From NCBI GenBank assembly GCA_964630905.1, contig CAZVWR010000010.1, positions 1 to 64,000 on the forward strand: DNA of 64,000 bases, given 5' to 3'. Origin of the DNA: JAGOEX01 sp964630905 (GTDB lineage Bacteria > UBP6 > UBA1177). The position numbers were made by a program, and so were the translations under genes. This document shows, piece after piece, positions 41,421 through 50,651 of this stretch; within the stretch, counting starts at the first letter, position 1, and each line of letters starts with the position of its first letter. Below the pieces are notes generated by a model. It searched no databases, had not been told where the DNA came from, and saw only the letters and a program-made list of their open reading frames with translations.

Positions 41421-41448
41421 TTGAATAGATATAAGTTTATAGTATATT
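41421..41448 (+). promoter_or_regulatory. promoter of the ankyrin-protein operon
   Basis: TTGAAT at 41421-41426, a 16-bp spacer and TATATT at 41443-41448. A GGAGG ribosome binding site lies shortly before the ATG at 41480. Confidence 0.6.
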
Positions 41449-41479
41449 TAGGGCAGAGTGTCGTGATCGGAGGAAAAGT

Positions 41480-44365
41480 ATGAGGTTCTCTAAACGGATC
41501 AAGGGTTTGATTTTTCTATTAGTTGCTTGCGCTTCCCTGAGTCTTTTTGCTGAAACACTTGTGGTAATGGATATTGCTGACAGGACAGGCAAGATACACC
41601 CAGATGTTGTAAAAGGTTCCAAGGAATATGTTATTAAACTGTTAAACAGTGTCGGAAAATATACCGTTATCGAAGATTCTTCTGTTACTGATGCAAGAAA
41701 GAGGTCAAAGGAATGGGTATCCTGCAGTCAGATGGACTGTCAGATAGAAATAGGTAAAGCGTTCAAGGCTGATGTTGTTGTTGTTCCGACCGTTGAATAT
41801 TTTGCAGGTATATTCACCCTGACCGTCAATTACATTTATGTTGACGGAAAAAGAAAGGTCGAAGCAGGAGCAACAGATTTTAACGGTACTGCAGCCGGTA
41901 TGAAAAATGCACTCGATACAGTCGTTTCCATGATTCACGGTAAAAAAATAGAACAGCCTGTATTTGTTGAGAAAAATGAAGATCTTGAAAAGTATAAAGC
42001 TGAAAATTTCAAGGAGGCTCCTAAAAAGGAATATGTTGTTCCTGTTGAGCCCATGCTTGTACCGATACCTCCTAAAATACTGCCCGGCGGAGTTGAATTC
42101 ACATCCAGTCTGAGCGGTGTCAGGGCCACCGTTGATATCGGTTCACCGAATTCATCATCATGTCTTGTTCCATGTAAAATAAAAGACCTCAATCCCGGCA
42201 TGCATACAGTTCGTTTCGAATTGAAAGGTTATACGACAAAGGACGAATCCTTTGAGATTAAGCAGAACGAAACAGCAAAAAGGGGTGTTTCTCTAACACC
42301 TGTCATAAAAAGTCTTGAAGAGATTAACAACGAGCTTATTCAGGCGGCAAAGGAAGGGAAGCAGAAGCTCGTTAAAGAACTTCTCGAAAAAGGTGCCAGT
42401 GTGAATTACCATGATGCGGCAGGGCTCAGTCCGCTTCTTATTGCCGCATTAAGCGGTAACAGGGAGCTTGCCGGTTATCTTTTCGGAAGAGGGGCAAAAT
42501 TTTCTTCTGTTGAAGCCGGAACTTTGATGTATGTTGCTGTTGAAAAGAATGATGCGTGGATAGCTTCTCTTGTCGGAAGGAACAAGTCAGATCTCAATAT
42601 TACATTTGACAAAGGCAGGACGATCTTATGGTATGCAGCACAGAAAGAAGCATGGGATGTTTTTGACGAATTTGTAAAGAGCGGTATAAACCTCGGCATA
42701 AAGGATTCAACGGGAAGCACAATAATATCATGGGCTATGGAAAGCGGAGCTTCAAATGTCATAGACAGATTCAACAAGCTCGGCATCAAAACTGTTCCGC
42801 CTGATGTTGACAGACTGGTTAAACAGGCTGTAACTAACGAAGATATTGACAGATTGAGCTCGCTTGTTCTTATGAAGCCCAATCTGAATGCTGTGTATGA
42901 GGATGGACTTACTCTTCTGTGGTATGCTTCGATAAAGAAAAGAACTGATATAGTGGCAACACTTTTAAAAGGCGGCGCAAATGCAAATGTTGCAGACAAG
43001 ACAGGCAGGTCACTGCTTATGTACTGCATTGAGACACGCCGTTTTGAAATAGCAAAACTTCTCAAGACTTACGGTGCTGTGCTTAAGAACGAAGATGGTG
43101 TGAAGCTTTTACAGAAAGGTCTCGTAATAGGTGACAGCCAGCTCATTCAACTCCTGGTTCAGCTTAATGTCAATGTGAACATTAAATTCCCTGATGGCCT
43201 GAGTGCTTTATGGATCGCTGCTTTCACGAACAACCGTGAGATAATAGAGGTTCTTGCCGATGCAGGAGCCAACCTCAACATAAAGGACAAGAACGGCAAA
43301 ACTGTTCTCATGTGGTCTGTTGAGAACGACAGGAAGGAAGTCGCCAACATCCTCATAACAAGAGGTGCCAACATCAACCTTATGGATGATACCAAGAAAA
43401 CGGCTCTTATGTCGGCTGTAATTGCCGATAAACCGAGAATGGTCCATATGCTTGTGAAGAACGGAGCGAAGATAGACCTTAAAGATGCTGAGGGAAACTC
43501 CCCGATGCTTGTCGCTTCGGCAAGAGGAAATGCAGGACTGGTAAAGCTGTTCCTTGAGAATGGTGCTTTCGTGAACGGAGTTGACGGAAATGGAAATACC
43601 CCTCTTGCGATATCGCTTCACAAGAATTTTGATGATATAACAATGCTTCTTCTTGATAAAGGAGCTGATATCAATAAACAGAACAATGCCGGTGAATCTC
43701 CATTGATGATCGTAGCAAGAAAAGGGCAGATGCGTTTTGTGAAGATCTTTGTTGAAAGAGGTGCCGTTATTGATTCGGCCGATCAGAATGGTGATACTGC
43801 ACTTATTCATGCAAAGAGAGAGAACAGGAGAGAAGTGGTGTTCTACCTTCTGAGCAAGGATGCGGTCATTGAAAAAAGAAGCGAACAGGATGAATTGATG
43901 GCTTTCGGTACACTTAACAGCTATCATGATATAGTTTCAAATCTTATATCAAGGACCATTTCGGTCAACCGCCGTTTCACAGACGGTCTTTTTCCCCTTT
44001 ATTATGCAGTACGGAATGGTGACAGCCAGATGATAGATATTCTTCTTGCGGCTGATGCGGACCTCGAGCAGAGAGATAAGGATGGAGAGACAGTCCTGCT
44101 TTATGCCTCGGCAAAAAGAGAAGAGCATGTCGTTGTCAATCTTATTAACAAAGGTGCGAACATCGCAGTTACGGACAAACAGAAAAGCACTCCGCTTATG
44201 ATAGTTGCCGGCAGGGGGTTTGCACAGGCGGTAAAAGCACTTATTGACAAAAAGGCGGATGTGAATGCCAAGGATGATAAAGGCCGTACTGCACTTGTCA
44301 GGGCTAAGTTCACAGGTAATTACAACATTGTGGACATGCTTAAAAGAGCCGGTGCATACGAATGA
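41480..44365 (+). CDS. exported ankyrin-repeat protein with N-terminal envelope domain and PEGA-like segment
   Basis: A 961-residue protein with a signal peptide (about 1-25, ending Ser-Leu-Phe-Ala). Residues about 26-155 resemble the N-terminal fold of periplasmic CsgG/TolB-like or LpoB-like proteins (Val-Val-Met-Asp-Ile-Ala-Asp start, one Cys-x4-Cys pair). Residues about 205-275 are PEGA-like. From about 280 to the end run roughly 20 ankyrin repeats of 33 residues, with Gly-Ala-Asn/Asp-(Val/Ile/Leu)-Asn and Thr-x-Leu-Met motifs. Repeats facing the periplasm point to a protein-binding scaffold. It overlaps the helicase gene by 4 nt (ATGA at 44362), a surprising pairing of an exported and a cytoplasmic protein. 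Confidence 0.9.
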   Translation: MRFSKRIKGLIFLLVACASLSLFAETLVVMDIADRTGKIHPDVVKGSKEYVIKLLNSVGKYTVIEDSSVTDARKRSKEWVSCSQMDCQIEIGKAFKADVVVVPTVEYFAGIFTLTVNYIYVDGKRKVEAGATDFNGTAAGMKNALDTVVSMIHGKKIEQPVFVEKNEDLEKYKAENFKEAPKKEYVVPVEPMLVPIPPKILPGGVEFTSSLSGVRATVDIGSPNSSSCLVPCKIKDLNPGMHTVRFELKGYTTKDESFEIKQNETAKRGVSLTPVIKSLEEINNELIQAAKEGKQKLVKELLEKGASVNYHDAAGLSPLLIAALSGNRELAGYLFGRGAKFSSVEAGTLMYVAVEKNDAWIASLVGRNKSDLNITFDKGRTILWYAAQKEAWDVFDEFVKSGINLGIKDSTGSTIISWAMESGASNVIDRFNKLGIKTVPPDVDRLVKQAVTNEDIDRLSSLVLMKPNLNAVYEDGLTLLWYASIKKRTDIVATLLKGGANANVADKTGRSLLMYCIETRRFEIAKLLKTYGAVLKNEDGVKLLQKGLVIGDSQLIQLLVQLNVNVNIKFPDGLSALWIAAFTNNREIIEVLADAGANLNIKDKNGKTVLMWSVENDRKEVANILITRGANINLMDDTKKTALMSAVIADKPRMVHMLVKNGAKIDLKDAEGNSPMLVASARGNAGLVKLFLENGAFVNGVDGNGNTPLAISLHKNFDDITMLLLDKGADINKQNNAGESPLMIVARKGQMRFVKIFVERGAVIDSADQNGDTALIHAKRENRREVVFYLLSKDAVIEKRSEQDELMAFGTLNSYHDIVSNLISRTISVNRRFTDGLFPLYYAVRNGDSQMIDILLAADADLEQRDKDGETVLLYASAKREEHVVVNLINKGANIAVTDKQKSTPLMIVAGRGFAQAVKALIDKKADVNAKDDKGRTALVRAKFTGNYNIVDMLKRAGAYE

Positions 44366-45519
44366 CGGCGGCATCATTCAAAGAGACCGGGATAAACACA
44401 GATCTTGTAAAAGCCCTGGAGACCCAGTCCATTACAGAACCTACTGATATACAGATCAAGGCAATTCCTGAACTCCTCAAAGGTATTGATGTGATAGGAT
44501 GTTCCGAAACAGGTACAGGCAAGACCCTTGCATATCTCCTTCCGCTTTTGATGAGAATAGATCAGCAGAAAATATCCAATCAGGCAATAATACTTGCCCC
44601 CACACATGAACTTGCGATACAGATATTCAGAGAGATCGAAAAGCTTGTAACGGCAGGTGGATTGAAGATCACTTCGGCTCAGTGCATCGGCGGAGCGAAC
44701 ATAAACAGGCAGATGGATAAACTTAAAAAAAAACCTCATATAATCGTAGGTTCTGCCGGAAGGATACTTGAACTTATAACAGCAAAAAAGATAAATCCTG
44801 ATATCGGGACGCTCATAATTGATGAAGCTGACAGAATGCTTGACGACGATAATTTCGATCTTCTTTTAAGACTTGTCAGAACACTTGTAAAAACAGCAAG
44901 ACAGACCATTCTTTTCTCGGCATCTATCGGAAGCGAAACGATTAAAAGGGCCAAAGCTGTCACAAAAGACTCAGTGTTCATAAAAACTACTCAGAAAATT
45001 GAAATAAATCAGAATCTTGAACATATTTATATTGAATGTGATCAAAGGGACAAGATCCTGTTCATCAGAAAATTCTATGCCGCTTTTAACGATAGAAAGG
45101 CACTCGTTTTCGTCAATAACGATGCGGTTGTTGCTGACCTGTCTGAAAAACTGTCTTATCACAATCTTTCGGTTTCGGCAATTCATGGAAGATTTAAAAA
45201 ATTTGAGAGAAAGACTGCTCTTGAAAATTTCAGAAAAGGGTCAACCAGGTTTTTGATAAGTTCTGATATATCAGCAAGGGGTCTTGATGTGAAAGACATT
45301 GATTTTATTATAAATTTTGATATGCCTGAAGAATCTCTCGACTATCTTCACAGAGCAGGGAGAAGTGCACGGGCAGGAAAAAAAGGGACATCTGTATCTT
45401 TTGTTACACCATTTGAGCTTAAACTGCTTGAGAAACATTCAAAACATTTTAAATTTGAGATCAGGAATGCTTTCTTCCGTGACGGGAAACTTTCAGTTAA
45501 GACAAAACAAGATGCATGA
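44362..45519 (+). CDS. DEAD-box RNA helicase
   Basis: A 385-residue ATP-dependent RNA helicase of the RhlE/CsdA type. Motif order: Q motif (Pro-Thr-Asp-Ile-Gln near 32), Walker A Glu-Thr-Gly-Thr-Gly-Lys-Thr near 48, Asp-Glu-Ala-Asp near 151, motif III reading Ser-Ala-Ser in place of Ser-Ala-Thr near 192, and motif VI His-Arg-Ala-Gly-Arg-Ser-Ala-Arg near 331. It lacks the long basic C-terminal tail of most DEAD-box proteins, so it is a minimal core. It overlaps the ankyrin gene upstream and the DUF1576 gene downstream, each by ATGA. Probable roles are mRNA decay or ribosome assembly. Confidence 0.95.
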   Translation: MTAASFKETGINTDLVKALETQSITEPTDIQIKAIPELLKGIDVIGCSETGTGKTLAYLLPLLMRIDQQKISNQAIILAPTHELAIQIFREIEKLVTAGGLKITSAQCIGGANINRQMDKLKKKPHIIVGSAGRILELITAKKINPDIGTLIIDEADRMLDDDNFDLLLRLVRTLVKTARQTILFSASIGSETIKRAKAVTKDSVFIKTTQKIEINQNLEHIYIECDQRDKILFIRKFYAAFNDRKALVFVNNDAVVADLSEKLSYHNLSVSAIHGRFKKFERKTALENFRKGSTRFLISSDISARGLDVKDIDFIINFDMPEESLDYLHRAGRSARAGKKGTSVSFVTPFELKLLEKHSKHFKFEIRNAFFRDGKLSVKTKQDA

Positions 45520-46799
45520 AAGAGCGTTATAAGTATATTTTTCTTCTCACTTTTCCTGTGACACTCCTTTTGTCAGGACTGATAATCGCCCCTTTTTCTG
45601 AAATAGCCGACGGACTGATGAATATAATAACTGCATCAAGTGTTCTTCTTACTGATCACCTTGCTGTCGGAGGGCTGGGGGCTTCACTTGTAAATGCGGG
45701 TCTTTGCAGTCTTGCCGCTGTAGTGATGATAATTGTCCTGAAACTTGATGTGAACGGTCCTTTCATAGCGACAGTTTTTACTATCTGCGGCTTCGCTTTT
45801 TTCGGTAAGAACATTTTTAACATCTGGCCGGTATTCATAGGTGTCTGGCTTCATGCTGCATATTTGAAGACAAAATTCAGGAACTATCTCATTGTTGCAC
45901 TTTTCGGTACAACGCTTGCACCGATGGTAAGCTTTCTTGCCTTCGGATCAGGCTTAAACCCTTCAATATCAATTCCTGTCGGGATCTTTTTCGGGATACT
46001 TACCGGCTTTGTTCTTCCTCCTCTTGCTTCCCACACGCTCCGGTTTCACGATGGTTACAATCTATGCAACACCAGTTTCACAGGAGGACTGATAGGATCA
46101 TTTTTTGTTGCAATACTCAGAGGTTTTGAATTGGAAGTAAAGCCTGTCGAGATAATATCTTCAGAATATTCAGGTTTTTTCATTGTTTTTTTAAATGTTT
46201 TTTTTGTGCTTCTCATAGTCACAGGTTTTATCATTTCAAAACTGCTCCCGGAAAAATATATTGATGAAGAAGGCGAGACCATTGTTAATCTCTCAGCATT
46301 TCAAGCATTGATAAACATATACAAATCATCAGGTAGGCTTGTGAGTGATTTCGTAAGGATAGGTAGCTTCGAAGCAGTCATGATAAATATGGGAATAATG
46401 GGTATTGCATCGTCCGTCTTTGTCGTTTTGCTCGGCGGAACATTCAACGGTCCGGTTATAGGCGGAATACTTACGGTCGTAGGATTTTCCGCATACGGTA
46501 AACATTTGAAAAACTGTATTCCTATATTTTTCGGAGTTTTTCTTGCATCTTTGATACAGGTATGGGAGACAAACGCAACGAGAGTTATAATGGCCGGTCT
46601 TTTCGGTGCTACACTTGCTCCTATTGCCGGTCAGTACGGTGTTCTTGCCGGTATTGCAGCAGGTTTTTTCCACCTTTCGATAGTTATGAATGTGATTGTT
46701 CTTCACGGAGGGGTCAACCTTTACAACAACTGCTTTTCAGGGGGATTTGTTGCGGCTTTTCTTGTTCCCCTCATTGATGCTTTGAAAAAAAGGAGATAA
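45516..46799 (+). CDS. DUF1576-family multi-pass membrane protein
   Basis: A 427-residue membrane protein with about 11 hydrophobic helices. Two halves resemble each other: Gly-Pro-Phe-Ile-Ala-Thr with Ala-Phe-Phe-Gly-Lys near residue 85, and Gly-Pro-Val-Ile-Gly-Gly with Ala-Tyr-Gly-Lys near 318. This indicates an internal duplication like that of many transporters. I recognise it as DUF1576 from memory; no substrate is known. It overlaps the helicase gene by ATGA and is followed 2 nt later by a small soluble protein that may be its partner. Confidence 0.8.
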   Translation: MKERYKYIFLLTFPVTLLLSGLIIAPFSEIADGLMNIITASSVLLTDHLAVGGLGASLVNAGLCSLAAVVMIIVLKLDVNGPFIATVFTICGFAFFGKNIFNIWPVFIGVWLHAAYLKTKFRNYLIVALFGTTLAPMVSFLAFGSGLNPSISIPVGIFFGILTGFVLPPLASHTLRFHDGYNLCNTSFTGGLIGSFFVAILRGFELEVKPVEIISSEYSGFFIVFLNVFFVLLIVTGFIISKLLPEKYIDEEGETIVNLSAFQALINIYKSSGRLVSDFVRIGSFEAVMINMGIMGIASSVFVVLLGGTFNGPVIGGILTVVGFSAYGKHLKNCIPIFFGVFLASLIQVWETNATRVIMAGLFGATLAPIAGQYGVLAGIAAGFFHLSIVMNVIVLHGGVNLYNNCFSGGFVAAFLVPLIDALKKRR

Positions 46800-46801
46800 G
46801 A

Positions 46802-47149
46802 ATGCGTTATGAAGTGAAAAAGATCACAAAAATGATCGATGAAGTGCTCACTTTTTTCATTTACAACTACAACTCCTGTGCAAAAGTCGATCTTATCTGT
46901 CAGGAAGACGGATACCGGATCGGATTTGATTTTCCGGGTTTGCAGATCTCAGATGAAGAGATTATCAGGATAAAAAAACTTCTTAAAGCAAAAAGAGATC
47001 CGTCACTTGCCAACTATTACTGGCAGCTTACCGGTGAAATGGAAGATGATGCTGAACTTCCCCTTATCGCGATGATGGCTGACAAGATTGATGTCAAAAA
47101 GGACGAGACAGGGGTAAAACTCATTGTTTTCAGAAAAAAGATCGATTGA
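46802..47149 (+). CDS. small soluble protein next to DUF1576
   Basis: A 115-residue protein with no membrane segment and an alpha-beta look (Ile-Gly-Phe-Asp-Phe-Pro-Gly, then a charged helix and a C-terminal Val-Lys-Leu-Ile-Val-Phe strand). I do not recognise the family. Spacing of 2 nt from the membrane protein suggests a functional pair, perhaps a cytoplasmic regulatory subunit. It ends the ankyrin-helicase-DUF1576 run. Confidence 0.7.
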   Translation: MRYEVKKITKMIDEVLTFFIYNYNSCAKVDLICQEDGYRIGFDFPGLQISDEEIIRIKKLLKAKRDPSLANYYWQLTGEMEDDAELPLIAMMADKIDVKKDETGVKLIVFRKKID

Positions 47150-47217
47150 ACGCTTGACTTTTCATTAAAAACATAGTAAACAAGTATGAAAACTATGGAT
47201 TGCTCATGGGGAGAACG

Positions 47218-48144
47218 ATGAAAGAGATGATTTTTGATTCAATGCTGAGGCTTGTAGGGAAGACGCCGCTTGTGAGACTTAACGGAATAAGCCGTGAAAC
47301 AGGTTCTGAGGTGATAGGGAAGATCGAATATTTCAATCCTATGTCAAGCGTCAAAGATCGAATTGCCCTTGCAATGATCGAAGACGGTGAGAAAAGGGGT
47401 GTGCTCAGTAAAAATGTAACCATTGTTGAGCCGACAAGCGGTAATACCGGTGTCGGACTTGCGTTTGTATGTGCTGTTAAAGGATACAGACTTGTTCTCA
47501 CGATGCCTGATACGATGAGCATCGAAAGAAGAAAACTGCTCAAAATACTTGGTGCAGAACTGGTTCTCACTCCCGGTGAAAAAGGGATGAAAGGTGCTAT
47601 TGAGGCGGCTGAAAAAATGGTTGCGGAAAATCCGTGGCATGTTATCCTCCAGCAGTTTGCAAATCCTGCAAATCCTGAAATTCATACAAGAACCACAGCC
47701 GTTGAGATATTGAACGACTGCAACGGGCATATTGATATTTTTGTTGCAGGTGTGGGTACCGGCGGAACAATAACAGGTGTCGGAAAAGTTCTGAAAGAGA
47801 AAAATCCTGATGTTTTAATAATAGCAGTCGAACCTGATGACTCGCCTGTTTTAAGTGGCGGAACCCCCGGACCTCACAAACTTCAGGGGATCGGAGCAGG
47901 TTTTGTTCCGGCAATTCTTGATAAAGGCGTCATTGATGAAGTGATCAGAGTTACAACAGATCAGGCGTTCTCAGAAGCCAGAAAGATCGCAAGAGAAGAA
48001 GGTGTTTTCTGCGGAATTTCATCGGGTGCTGCACTGTCAGCCGCAAGAACTGTCGCTTCAAGACCTGAAAACAAGGGAAAAAGAGTTGTTGTAATAATCC
48101 CGGACACAGGAGAAAGGTATCTCTCAACTGCACTTTTTGAGTGA
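47218..48144 (+). CDS. cysK: cysteine synthase A
   Basis: A 308-residue O-acetylserine sulfhydrylase making cysteine from O-acetylserine and sulfide. The PLP-binding Lys46 lies in Asn-Pro-Met-Ser-Ser-Val-Lys-Asp-Arg. The substrate loop is Pro-Thr-Ser-Gly-Asn-Thr-Gly near residue 72 and the phosphate loop is Gly-Thr-Gly-Gly-Thr near 178. The ATG at 47218 follows GGGGAG at 47207-47212; the open frame extends to a TTG at 47200 with no site. It is followed 6 nt later by an IscR-like regulator, a link between sulfur assimilation and iron-sulfur supply. A TTGACT at 47154-47159 may be its -35 box, but I see no good -10 at proper spacing. Confidence 0.96.
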   Translation: MKEMIFDSMLRLVGKTPLVRLNGISRETGSEVIGKIEYFNPMSSVKDRIALAMIEDGEKRGVLSKNVTIVEPTSGNTGVGLAFVCAVKGYRLVLTMPDTMSIERRKLLKILGAELVLTPGEKGMKGAIEAAEKMVAENPWHVILQQFANPANPEIHTRTTAVEILNDCNGHIDIFVAGVGTGGTITGVGKVLKEKNPDVLIIAVEPDDSPVLSGGTPGPHKLQGIGAGFVPAILDKGVIDEVIRVTTDQAFSEARKIAREEGVFCGISSGAALSAARTVASRPENKGKRVVVIIPDTGERYLSTALFE

Positions 48145-48150
48145 GGTATT

Positions 48151-48576
48151 ATGAAAATATCGACAAAAGTGCGTTACGGAATGAGGGCGATGATCGAGCT
48201 TGCAAGAAGGAACAATGATGCTCCGGTAATGCTTGGAATCATTGCAAAAAATCAGGATCTGAGCGAAAAATATCTTGAACAGCTTTTCACTCTTCTTAGA
48301 AATGCAGGACTCGTAAAAAGTGAAAGAGGAAGCAAAGGCGGTTACAGACTTGCAAGAGAAGCCGCTGAAATCACAGCCTATGACATTTTTACAGCAATGA
48401 ACGGACCTCTTGAACTTGTTGAATGTGTGAACGGGAAAATCTGCATAAGAAACAGAGCATGCGAAACAAAAGAGATTTGGACAGATCTGACAGACTTAAT
48501 TCAAAGATACCTGCAATCAAAAACGCTTGCAGAGCTTATTTATGAAAGAGAAAACGGAGGCACTTATGTTATATGA
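48151..48576 (+). CDS. Rrf2-family regulator, IscR-like
   Basis: A 141-residue winged-helix regulator. The DNA-binding N-terminus reads Thr-Lys-Val-Arg-Tyr-Gly near residue 4 and Ser-Glu-Lys-Tyr-Leu-Glu-Gln-Leu near 38, with a Gly-Ser-Lys-Gly-Gly-Tyr wing near 59. Three cysteines occur with spacing Cys-x5-Cys-x5-Cys (near residues 92, 98 and 104), the spacing of the [2Fe-2S] ligands in IscR. A cluster-sensing regulator of cysK and the following hydE is therefore likely. CymR, a cysteine regulator in Firmicutes, lacks such cysteines. It overlaps hydE by 11 nt. Confidence 0.9.
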   Translation: MKISTKVRYGMRAMIELARRNNDAPVMLGIIAKNQDLSEKYLEQLFTLLRNAGLVKSERGSKGGYRLAREAAEITAYDIFTAMNGPLELVECVNGKICIRNRACETKEIWTDLTDLIQRYLQSKTLAELIYERENGGTYVI

Positions 48577-49627
48577 CAACATTTCCAAAGATAATATAAT
48601 TGAGCTTCTCTCATTGACAGATAAGTCTGAGATTGAAGCTCTTTATGCGGCGGCTTATGCTGAAAAGCTTAAACACAGTGGAAAAAAAGTATTTTTCAGA
48701 GGTCTGATCGAATTCAGCAATATCTGTGCAAAGGATTGTTTTTACTGCGGTATCAGGAAGTCAAACAAAGAAACCCAAAGATATATGCTTTCAATGGATG
48801 AGGTTCTTGAAGCGACAACATTTGCCTATGAGCAGGGTTACGGTTCTGTCGTTCTTCAATCGGGTGAAAGAGAGGATTCTGAGTTTGTAAGATTTGTCGA
48901 AAAAGCACTTCACGAAATAAAGAAGATCGGAAACGGTGCGCTTGGTGTGACGCTTTCAACAGGTGAGCAGACTGAAGAGGTCTATAAAAGATGGTTTGAT
49001 GCCGGAGCTCACAGATATCTTTTGAGAGTTGAAACGACAAACAGAGAACTTTACAAGAAACTTCATCCTGCCGATCACAGTTTTGATAGAAGGGTTGAAT
49101 GTATTAACACAATGAAAAAGCTTGGATATCAGGTGGGAACCGGCGTGATGATCGGACTTCCGGGACAAACCATTGAAGACCTTGCAGATGATGTACTGTT
49201 TTTTAAAGAATCAGGAGTTCACATGATAGGGATGGGTCCGTTTATTCCGCATCATCAGACTCCGCTTGCCGATTCAATCCCTGATTTTGAAAACATTAAA
49301 GATGACCAGCTTGAGCTTGGACTGAAAATGATCGCAGTTACCCGTCTTGTGCTGAAAAATGTCAATATTGCTTCCACCACAGCTTTGCAGGCACTCAGTG
49401 AAACAGGAAGAGAACTCGGTTTACAGGCAGGAGCCAACATAATCATGCCGAATCTCACTGACACAAAATATCGTTCAAGTTACCAGCTTTACGACAACAA
49501 ACCATGTCTCAACGAAAATGCCGGAATGTGTCGCGGCTGTCTTGAAATGAGAATAAAATCAATTGGCGAAGAGATCGGCTACAACCAGTGGGGCGATTCA
49601 CCAAAATTCAAAGAGGAAAAGAATTAG
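48566..49627 (+). CDS. hydE: [FeFe]-hydrogenase maturation radical SAM protein HydE
   Basis: A 353-residue radical SAM enzyme helping build the diiron site of [FeFe]-hydrogenase. The SAM cluster motif is Cys-x3-Cys-x2-Cys in Ile-Cys-Ala-Lys-Asp-Cys-Phe-Tyr-Cys near residue 53. A second cluster motif, Cys-x7-Cys-x2-Cys, lies near residues 312-323, as in Thermotoga HydE. The start ATG at 48566 follows GGAGG; a longer in-frame start lies within the Rrf2 gene. HydF, HydG and the hydrogenase are not in the window, so they must be elsewhere or the protein has another job. The stop overlaps the convergent yitT stop in a TTAG quartet. Confidence 0.92.
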   Translation: MLYDNISKDNIIELLSLTDKSEIEALYAAAYAEKLKHSGKKVFFRGLIEFSNICAKDCFYCGIRKSNKETQRYMLSMDEVLEATTFAYEQGYGSVVLQSGEREDSEFVRFVEKALHEIKKIGNGALGVTLSTGEQTEEVYKRWFDAGAHRYLLRVETTNRELYKKLHPADHSFDRRVECINTMKKLGYQVGTGVMIGLPGQTIEDLADDVLFFKESGVHMIGMGPFIPHHQTPLADSIPDFENIKDDQLELGLKMIAVTRLVLKNVNIASTTALQALSETGRELGLQAGANIIMPNLTDTKYRSSYQLYDNKPCLNENAGMCRGCLEMRIKSIGEEIGYNQWGDSPKFKEEKN

Positions 49628-50523
49628 CCCATATCTTTAATGGGCAGAAATCCATGTCCGTAAACTTCATTTGTTTCAAATATGACGATGAATGCTTTAG
49701 GATCGAGTTTTTTGAGATAGTCTTTTAAAAAAGCGGTTTCTCTTCTGCTGACTGTTGTAAAAATTATTTTTCTTTCGTCGTCATGGAACATTCCTTTTGC
49801 AGGAATGATTGTTCCTCCCCTTTTCATGTCAACCAGCAGTTTTGTTTTGATTTCCTCATACTTGTCTGAAATAATAAATATCCCTTTGTAAAATGAAGCC
49901 CCTTCAAGAGTTGTGTCTAAAGTTTTGGATGAGGCATAGTTTGCTATAATTGCATAAATGATCATTCTTAAAAACTGCGTTTCAGGATCTATCAGCCACA
50001 GTACCGCGGCACCTCCAAAAATTATAATAGCATTTGTGAAGAGTATTGTTTTTCCTGTTGAGAACTTGAATTTTGCATACATAACCTGTCCAATTATGTC
50101 AACTCCGCCAGTTGTTGCCTTAGCTTTAAAGATAAGACCGATTCCAGCTCCAATGAGAGTTCCTCCAACAAGACAGCTAATGAACATATCATCGCTTAAC
50201 TTAATCTCAGGCCAGAAATAGTGCATTCCATCATTAAAAAATGAAAGAAGGGCCATTCCAATTACAGTTTTAACTCCAAATCGCGGTCCAAGAATTTTCA
50301 CACCAATGATAAGTAAAGGGATGTTTAATATCATAGTAAGAATTCCAACAGGAAATCCTGTCAAATGAAAAACAACAGTGCTTATTCCAAAGAGTCCTCC
50401 GGGAATAATTTTGTGAGGAATGAGAAAAAAGTTATATCCAGCCGCTGCAATAAGAGCTCCTTCAATAATCATAAAATAACTTTTAAACCATTCTTTAGAA
50501 AAAAGCTTGTCTTTGAAAATCAT
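49624..50523 (-). CDS. YitT-family membrane protein (DUF161/DUF2179)
   Basis: A 299-residue protein with about six transmembrane helices (residues about 15-215) and a C-terminal soluble DUF2179 domain (about 215-299). Family marks are Ile-Pro-Gly-Gly near residue 40, Thr-Thr-Gly-Gly-Val-Asp near 140 and Arg-Arg-Glu near 260. An AGGAAAAG ribosome binding site precedes the ATG at 50523. The function of the family is not established. It is divergent from bioB and convergent with hydE. Confidence 0.93.
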   Translation of the reverse strand: MIFKDKLFSKEWFKSYFMIIEGALIAAAGYNFFLIPHKIIPGGLFGISTVVFHLTGFPVGILTMILNIPLLIIGVKILGPRFGVKTVIGMALLSFFNDGMHYFWPEIKLSDDMFISCLVGGTLIGAGIGLIFKAKATTGGVDIIGQVMYAKFKFSTGKTILFTNAIIIFGGAAVLWLIDPETQFLRMIIYAIIANYASSKTLDTTLEGASFYKGIFIISDKYEEIKTKLLVDMKRGGTIIPAKGMFHDDERKIIFTTVSRRETAFLKDYLKKLDPKAFIVIFETNEVYGHGFLPIKDMG

Positions 50524-50599
50524 TTTCTTTTCCTATAAACAAATTAACTCAATTGATTATATTGAAGTTTGTTAAACAATCCAATTGAAAAAACAAAAA

Positions 50600-50627
50600 T
50601 TGTTTTTAAAAAGATAACAGTTATATT
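50600..50627 (+). promoter_or_regulatory. promoter of bioB
   Basis: TTGTTT at 50600-50605, a 16-bp spacer and TATATT at 50622-50627. The predicted start near 50634 makes an ATG at 50631 impossible as a start codon and supports the ATG at 50652. No convincing BirA operator was found in the yitT-bioB gap. Confidence 0.55.
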
Positions 50628-50651
50628 TCGATGGTGTTTTGTGGAGGAGGT

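Noticed and set aside
47154..47190. Promoter for cysK from TTGACT at 47154
   Set aside because: No acceptable -10 box at 16-18 bp; the next AT-rich hexamers give spacings of 14 or 25.
50524..50651. BirA-type operator in the yitT-bioB gap
   Set aside because: A TTGTTAAAC half site is present but no second half site at the usual 14-16 bp spacing was found.
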